DNA of 11,516 bases, taken from assembly GCA_028290325.1 (NCBI GenBank), contig JAQGJY010000190.1, forward strand, positions 1-11,516, given 5' to 3'. This document shows positions 7,474 through 11,516 of the stretch, one piece after another (the first letter of the stretch is position 1; every line of letters starts with the position of its first letter). The position numbers and the translations under genes were made by a program. The notes beneath the pieces are model-generated. The model saw only the letters and a program-made list of their open reading frames with translations, was not told the DNA's origin and did no database searches. This stretch comes from Tardiphaga sp. GTDB lineage: Bacteria > Pseudomonadota > Alphaproteobacteria > Rhizobiales > Xanthobacteraceae.

Positions 7474-7499
7474 TAACCAGAAGTCAGGGGAGGCGTGCG

Positions 7500-9209
7500 A
7501 TGCGGTCTCGCGATACGTTGGTGGAAAGCCTGACAGATGACACGTCGCCGGACGTTCTGATCGTCGGTGGCGGCATCAATGGGATCGGAGTCTTTCGCGA
7601 CTTGTCGCTTCAGGGCGTTTCAGCTTTGCTCGTCGAGCGCGGCGATTTTTGTTCCGGCACGAGTTCGGCGCCGTCGCGATTGATCCATGGTGGATTGCGC
7701 TATCTCGAAACCGGCGAATTCGACCTGGTTCGCGAGTCGCTGATCGAACGCAATCGGCTGCTGCTGGATGCGCCGCATTATGTGAAACCATTGCGGGTCT
7801 GGGTACCGTTAAAAGGGTGGAGCGGCGGCATCGTCGATGCGGCATTTCGTTTTCTGCGGCTGAAGCGGACGCCGGGTCCGAAAGGCGGTTTTGTCGTCAA
7901 GCTCGGCTTGATGTTGTACGACCTGTTCGGAGCCCGCTTTCGCACGATGCCGAAGCATCGTTTTATCGGCCGCGATGACGCGCATGCGGCGATGCCGGAG
8001 CTGGCGCGCAGCATCCGGATCGTCGCCGAGTACTACGACACGAAAATCACGCTGCCGGAGCGTCTCGGCCTTGAACTGATCCGTGATGCCGAAGCCGACA
8101 ATCCATCGGCGCGCGCGATTTCTTACATGACGATGGACAGCCTCGCCGACGGCGCGGTCGTGCTCCGCGACAGCATCAGTGGCGCACGCCATAACGTGCG
8201 TCCCCGGGTTCTGATCAACTGCGCCGGCGCCTGGCTCGATGGCGTGGATCGATCGCTAAGCATTGAGGAGCGCCTGATCGGCGGCACGAAGGGCTCGCAT
8301 CTGGTCTTGCGTCACCCGGAATTTGCTCGCAGCCTCGCCGACGTGATGCTGTACTTCGAGACCGCCGACCATCGCATCTGTCTCGCTTACGCACTCGACG
8401 AACGTCATGTTTTGTTGGGAACAACCGACATCCGGGCCGACGACCCGGAGGACACCGTCTGTAGCGACGCGGAGATCGCCTATCTCTTCGACGTGATATC
8501 GGAAGTGCTGCCGACGATCCCGCTCAAGCGCGACCACATCGTGTTCGCCTATGCCGGCATCCGGCCACTGCCGCTGACCAGAGGCGGCGTCGCCGGCGCG
8601 ATCAGCCGCGATCACGAGCTGCGCCAGTTCGAGGCGACGACCGCGCGACCTTTTCCGACGATCGCGCTGGTCGGCGGCAAATGGACCACCTTCCGGTCCT
8701 GCGCGGAACAGATCACCGATGCGGCGCTTGTGCGCCTTGGGCGGACGCGACAGCGCACCACCGCCGATCGGCAGATCGGGGGCGGCGTTGGATGGCCGCG
8801 CGCAGCCGCCGATCTCGACCGGCTACTGGCCGATCTGGCCTCTCAGCACGGTGTGTCATTGGCCCGCCTGCGCATTCTCGTGGCACGTTACGGCCTTGGC
8901 GCCCGGCGTTATCTGGACACGCTGCAACGGCGACCTGAAACGATGCTGCAATCGGTGAAGGACTATGCGCGCGAAGAAATCGCCTATATCACGATCAACG
9001 AAAGAGTCGAACGCCTCGCGGACATCCTGCTTCGTCGCACATCGATCGCTCTGTTGGGCGACGCCGGGCCGGATGCCATTGCCGAGATCGCCGCTGTCGC
9101 AGGTTCCGCGGCCGGATGGTCGGGGATCCGGATTGCGGAGGAGATCGGCGCGACGTGTCGCTTTCTTCGGGTGCGGCACGGCATAAATGGAAAGGCAGAT
9201 GCTGCATAA
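7500..9209 (+). CDS. glpD: FAD-dependent glycerol-3-phosphate dehydrogenase family protein (GlpD/EryB-like)
   Basis: This 569-residue flavoenzyme should oxidise glycerol 3-phosphate, or a related polyol phosphate, at the inner membrane and pass electrons to quinone. The dinucleotide-binding loop GGGINGIG is at 23-30, followed by the family block around SRLIHGGLRYLETGEFDLVRE (about 59-79). GGTKGSH (near 262) and FAYAGIRPLPL (about 346-356) are further GlpD hallmarks, and GGKWTTFR closes the FAD domain. A C-terminal DAO_C-type domain ends near residue 560. The start at 7500 follows a Shine-Dalgarno AGGGGAGG at about 7486-7493; an upstream in-frame ATG at 7413 would translate the operator and lacks conserved sequence. 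EryB (erythritol phosphate dehydrogenase) is a close homologue class, so the substrate may not be glycerol 3-phosphate. It is divergent from the kinase operon and co-transcribed with the regulator. Confidence 0.85.
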   Translation: MRSRDTLVESLTDDTSPDVLIVGGGINGIGVFRDLSLQGVSALLVERGDFCSGTSSAPSRLIHGGLRYLETGEFDLVRESLIERNRLLLDAPHYVKPLRVWVPLKGWSGGIVDAAFRFLRLKRTPGPKGGFVVKLGLMLYDLFGARFRTMPKHRFIGRDDAHAAMPELARSIRIVAEYYDTKITLPERLGLELIRDAEADNPSARAISYMTMDSLADGAVVLRDSISGARHNVRPRVLINCAGAWLDGVDRSLSIEERLIGGTKGSHLVLRHPEFARSLADVMLYFETADHRICLAYALDERHVLLGTTDIRADDPEDTVCSDAEIAYLFDVISEVLPTIPLKRDHIVFAYAGIRPLPLTRGGVAGAISRDHELRQFEATTARPFPTIALVGGKWTTFRSCAEQITDAALVRLGRTRQRTTADRQIGGGVGWPRAAADLDRLLADLASQHGVSLARLRILVARYGLGARRYLDTLQRRPETMLQSVKDYAREEIAYITINERVERLADILLRRTSIALLGDAGPDAIAEIAAVAGSAAGWSGIRIAEEIGATCRFLRVRHGINGKADAA

Positions 9210-9990
9210 GGGTAGAGGCAAAAGCCAGGTATCACTGGCGGCCGATCCAAAGCCGGCCTTGAGAAGCGCTGATCGTTCCGCGTCCACGCCGCTGTGGTCC
9301 CAGGTGAAATCCGCTCTCGTCGAAATGATCGTCAACGAACCGCTCGCCGAGCACGCACGGCTGCCCTCCGAAGCCGAGCTTTGCAATCGCTTCGGCGTCT
9401 CCCGCACGGTGGTGCGCGAAGCGCTCAATCAACTCGTGTTCGAGCGCGCTATCTACAAGCTGCAAGGCAAGGGCGCGTTCGTCGCCGGTCGGCGCGACGA
9501 TCAGGATTTTCTAAACTCCAATGTTGGCTTCAGCGGTGAGTGGCACGAACGGCATCGCGCGGTGTCACGACGGATCATCCGTCAGGAGCTTGAGCAGGCC
9601 GATCCGCGCGCGCGGCATCTGCTGCGGCTATCATCCGATCTCACCGTGATCGCCATTGACCGCGTGATGAGCGTCGATGGTCTGCCGCGTATTCTGGTGC
9701 ATACCAAGGTGGTGGCGGCGCTCGCGCCTGCGTTGGAAAGCGTGTCGCTGGAAAACCGCTCGCTGTACGATACGCTGTTTCGCGCATACGGGATCAAGAT
9801 GACGCGCGCTGAACGCTGGCTTGCGGCGGTCTGCGCCACACCCGAACAGGCGGCGCTGCTGGGCGTCGCCGACAACACGCCCCTGATCTCAATCGAATCG
9901 ATCGGATTTTCAGGACGCGACGAGCCGGTCGAATATTACACCGCATTCTACCGCACGGATCGCGGCCGACTGCATTTCTCGGTGAGCTAG
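9187..9990 (+). CDS. GntR-family (HutC subfamily) transcriptional regulator with UTRA domain
   Basis: This 267-residue regulator has a winged helix-turn-helix at about 35-100, with the recognition region LPSEAELCNRFGVSRTVVREAL and wing KLQGKGAFVA, then a UTRA-like effector domain at about 115-262 (RSLYDTLFRAYGI and DEPVEYYTAFYRTDRGRLHF). Proteins of this type usually are repressors released by a pathway intermediate. The ATG at 9187 lies inside the end of glpD, overlapping it by 23 bases; an in-frame ATG at 9199, closer to a GGAAAGG, is a reasonable alternative, removing four residues. Neither choice touches the DNA-binding domain. Its place directly after glpD and the operator-like repeats in the divergent region suggest it controls both operons and itself. 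The roughly 30 residues before the helix-turn-helix are polar and probably disordered. Confidence 0.85.
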   Translation: MERQMLHKGRGKSQVSLAADPKPALRSADRSASTPLWSQVKSALVEMIVNEPLAEHARLPSEAELCNRFGVSRTVVREALNQLVFERAIYKLQGKGAFVAGRRDDQDFLNSNVGFSGEWHERHRAVSRRIIRQELEQADPRARHLLRLSSDLTVIAIDRVMSVDGLPRILVHTKVVAALAPALESVSLENRSLYDTLFRAYGIKMTRAERWLAAVCATPEQAALLGVADNTPLISIESIGFSGRDEPVEYYTAFYRTDRGRLHFSVS

Positions 9991-10047
9991 GCCGATCGCC
10001 ATTCAAATTTCCCAGGAGCGTCGATTCTGAGCCGCGGGACTCGGTGA

Positions 10048-10224
10048 TTCATTACGGATAGCGTCACGCGCTATGAACTGAACGACGATGGGCGAGCCGC
10101 GACCGGTTGGTGGTGGGGCCGGTCGGAGGCCCATAACTGCATCGAGCAATCCTTGACCCCAACACTTCAGGTGTTCGCCGCTCGGCGCCGCGATGATCGG
10201 GTTCCAATCCCTGTCGATCGATAG
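10048..10224 (+). pseudogene. Possible decayed N-terminal transposase fragment (IS5-like)
   Basis: One frame stays open from 10048 to the TAG at 10222-10224. It has no ATG, and at 10066 reads TRYELNDDGRAAT, which recalls the start of IS5-type transposases (a YEL-D-EW-A-I pattern) with the initiator ATG changed to ACG and the conserved EW lost. After about 13 codons the resemblance disappears. The preceding text around 10020-10065 has the look of an insertion-sequence end, but no terminal repeat pair or target duplication could be found. This is a weak, memory-based call. Confidence 0.18.
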
Positions 10225-10279
10225 GTGCCGGCAAATAAAATTTCATCCCAATGCGACAAACGGCCTTGACCCACGTTGC

Positions 10280-10300
10280 CCTGCGTCAATCCAACGCAGG
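10280..10300 (+). promoter_or_regulatory. Hairpin covering the ribosome-binding site of the DUF2252 gene
   Basis: The arms CCTGCGT (10280-10286) and ACGCAGG (10294-10300) are a perfect 7-bp inverted repeat with a 7-base loop. The right arm ends in the only Shine-Dalgarno-like stretch (GCAGG), 6 bases before the ATG at 10307. If it folds in the mRNA, it would occlude ribosome binding and lower or regulate translation. Confidence 0.4.
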
Positions 10301-10306
10301 TACCAG

Positions 10307-11515
10307 ATGTCGTCCGCTAAATCAGTCCGTCCGAATGACCGAGCATCCGCGCTAAAAGTCCGACAAACCTTGAAAATGGCCGGCTCCGCCCACGCCTATG
10401 TGCGGGGCAGCACGATCAGCTTTTACCAATGGCTCGGGGAACATAATGGAAAAACCGTGCCGGACGGACCGGCGATCTGGATTTGCGGCGACTGCCACGC
10501 GGGCAATCTCGGGCCGGTCGCGTCCTCCGGCGGCCAGGTTGCCCTGCAAATCCGCGACCTCGATCAGACCGTCATCGGCAATCCGGCTCATGACCTGATA
10601 CGGCTCGCGTTGTCGTTATCGACCGCCGCCCGTGGCTGCGACCTTCCTGGCGTCGTGACCGCCAAAATTCTCGAGCAGATGATCGAGGGCTATCGATCGG
10701 CGCTGCTCGGTCAGGATGATTATAAAGCCGAGCTTCCGTCATCCGTGAAATTCGCCATGAAGCGATCCGTCGCTCGTTCGTGGAAACATCTGGCGCGCGA
10801 GCGTCTCGAGGACGCCAAGCCGACCATCCCGCTCGGCAGGAAATTCTGGGGTCTCGAAAAGACCGAGCGTCACGCGATCGAGATGATGTTCAAGGCTCCC
10901 AAGCTGCGGCATCTGGCGACCAAGCTTCGCGGACGTAGCGAGTCGGACAGCGTCGAAGTGATTGACGCGGCATATTGGATGAAGGGCTGCAGCTCGCTCG
11001 GCAAATTACGCTATGCGGCGCTGCTGAGCGTCGGTGACGGCAAGAAAATCGACCTTGCCTTGATGGACGTGAAAGAAGCTGTCGTGGCCTCTGCTCCGTG
11101 CGCCGCCCAGGCAAGAATGCCAAAAGATAACGCCCAGCGCGTGGTCGCCGGGGCCAAGGCCCTCTCGCCTCACTTGGGCGACCGGATGGTGGCAACCAAG
11201 CTGGGCGAGCGCTCCGTGTTCGTTCGTGAGCTGCTGCCGCAGGATCTCAAGCTGGACCTGGATGAGTTGGACGCGGCGGATGCCATGCGAGCCGCCAGCT
11301 ATCTCGCTGGCGTCGTCGGGCTTGCTCATGGGCGACAGTTGACGGAGGACCAGCGTATCGCTTGGGCGAAAGAGATGGCGCGCAACAGATCGAAATCGCT
11401 GGAGGCGCCGTCGTGGCTTTGGCAGAGTGTGGTTGCGCTTATCGGGACCCACGAGGTCGCCTATCTGGAGCACTGCCGGCGATATGCGAACCAGGAGATG
11501 ATCGAGGCCAATTAA
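10307..11515 (+). CDS. DUF2252 family protein with kinase-like motifs
   Basis: This 402-residue protein belongs to the DUF2252 family, whose cellular role is not known to me. Recognisable family blocks are KMAGSAHAYVRG (23-34), ICGDCHAGNLGP (59-70), IRDLDQT (82-88) and NPAHDLIRLALS (92-103). The GDxHxxN block followed by a DxD-type element resembles the catalytic loop and metal-binding motif of aminoglycoside-phosphotransferase-like kinases, with D62 as candidate base, N67 and D84/D86 as candidate metal ligands. No signal peptide or membrane helix is apparent, so it is probably cytoplasmic. The start at 10307 was chosen because it has a ribosome site at suitable spacing; an in-frame ATG at 10193 would add 38 residues with no family character. 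It ends with TAA one base before the window edge. Its relation to the polyol genes is unclear; it is likely an independent unit. Confidence 0.8.
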   Translation: MSSAKSVRPNDRASALKVRQTLKMAGSAHAYVRGSTISFYQWLGEHNGKTVPDGPAIWICGDCHAGNLGPVASSGGQVALQIRDLDQTVIGNPAHDLIRLALSLSTAARGCDLPGVVTAKILEQMIEGYRSALLGQDDYKAELPSSVKFAMKRSVARSWKHLARERLEDAKPTIPLGRKFWGLEKTERHAIEMMFKAPKLRHLATKLRGRSESDSVEVIDAAYWMKGCSSLGKLRYAALLSVGDGKKIDLALMDVKEAVVASAPCAAQARMPKDNAQRVVAGAKALSPHLGDRMVATKLGERSVFVRELLPQDLKLDLDELDAADAMRAASYLAGVVGLAHGRQLTEDQRIAWAKEMARNRSKSLEAPSWLWQSVVALIGTHEVAYLEHCRRYANQEMIEAN

Positions 11516-11516
11516 G

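Larger units (their letters stand above)
9991..10306. other. Intergenic region between regulator and DUF2252 gene
   Basis: I see no convincing gene in these 316 bases. They contain short inverted repeats (GGGCC/GGCCC at 10116-10132; AACAC/GTGTT at 10161-10175), neither followed by a T-run, so no clear terminator for the regulator transcript. An AT-rich patch at 10232-10243 (TAAAAT at 10236-10241) might serve as a -10 box for the downstream gene but has no good -35 partner. A possible insertion-sequence remnant and a ribosome-site hairpin are listed separately. Confidence 0.5.

Noticed and set aside
7413..7499. 29-codon N-terminal extension of GlpD
   Set aside because: It spans the inverted repeat at 7448-7473 and lacks conserved residues; the ATG at 7500 has a strong Shine-Dalgarno.
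10193..10306. 38-codon extension of the DUF2252 protein
   Set aside because: It has no family character and no good ribosome site, and it covers the hairpin region; the ATG at 10307 fits better.
1..11516. CRISPR arrays, tRNA or rRNA genes, prophage or conjugation genes
   Set aside because: I saw no spaced direct repeats, no tRNA-like cloverleaf and no phage or transfer proteins in either strand.

Overview
The window looks like chromosomal DNA of a high-GC alphaproteobacterium, probably a rhizobial or Bradyrhizobium/Rhodopseudomonas-type organism. This is inferred from base composition and from the relatives of the encoded proteins; no taxonomic marker gene is present. It is centred on a divergent pair of catabolic operons for a polyol or sugar-like substrate.

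Minus strand, read from 7263 down to the left edge, a tightly packed operon encodes: an FGGY-family carbohydrate kinase resembling L-xylulokinase LyxK (5752-7263), an acetolactate-synthase-like ThDP enzyme (3911-5692), two ABC ATPases (2773-3885 and 1690-2763) and two six-helix ABC permeases (796-1686 and 8-799). The four transporter genes match the architecture of the rhizobial glycerol importer genes glpS, glpT, glpP and glpQ. The substrate-binding protein (and, by analogy, a small GlpU-like membrane protein) is not in the window and should lie just beyond the left edge.

Plus strand, starting at 7500, a GlpD-type FAD-dependent polyol-phosphate dehydrogenase (7500-9209) overlaps a GntR/HutC-type regulator with a UTRA ligand domain (9187-9990). 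The 236-bp divergent intergenic region holds a good sigma-70-like promoter for the kinase operon, a weaker candidate promoter for glpD, a perfect 11-bp inverted repeat on the glpD side and a related imperfect copy directly downstream of the kinase -10 box. These two sites are good candidates for the operators of the adjacent GntR protein.

Taken together the genes suggest import (ABC), phosphorylation (kinase), oxidation to a keto-phosphate (GlpD homologue) and then a ThDP-dependent cleavage, ligation or decarboxylation step, controlled by a local ligand-sensing repressor. The exact substrate cannot be read from sequence. The kinase is not GlpK-like, so plain glycerol is not the only or even the obvious candidate. 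The two ATPases carry complementary degenerate motifs that would put all defects in one of the two ATP sites.

The right end (9991-11516) is a separate unit: about 316 bp of non-coding DNA, perhaps containing a decayed insertion-sequence end and a hairpin over a ribosome-binding site, followed by a DUF2252 family protein (10307-11515) with kinase-like catalytic motifs and no evident link to the polyol genes.
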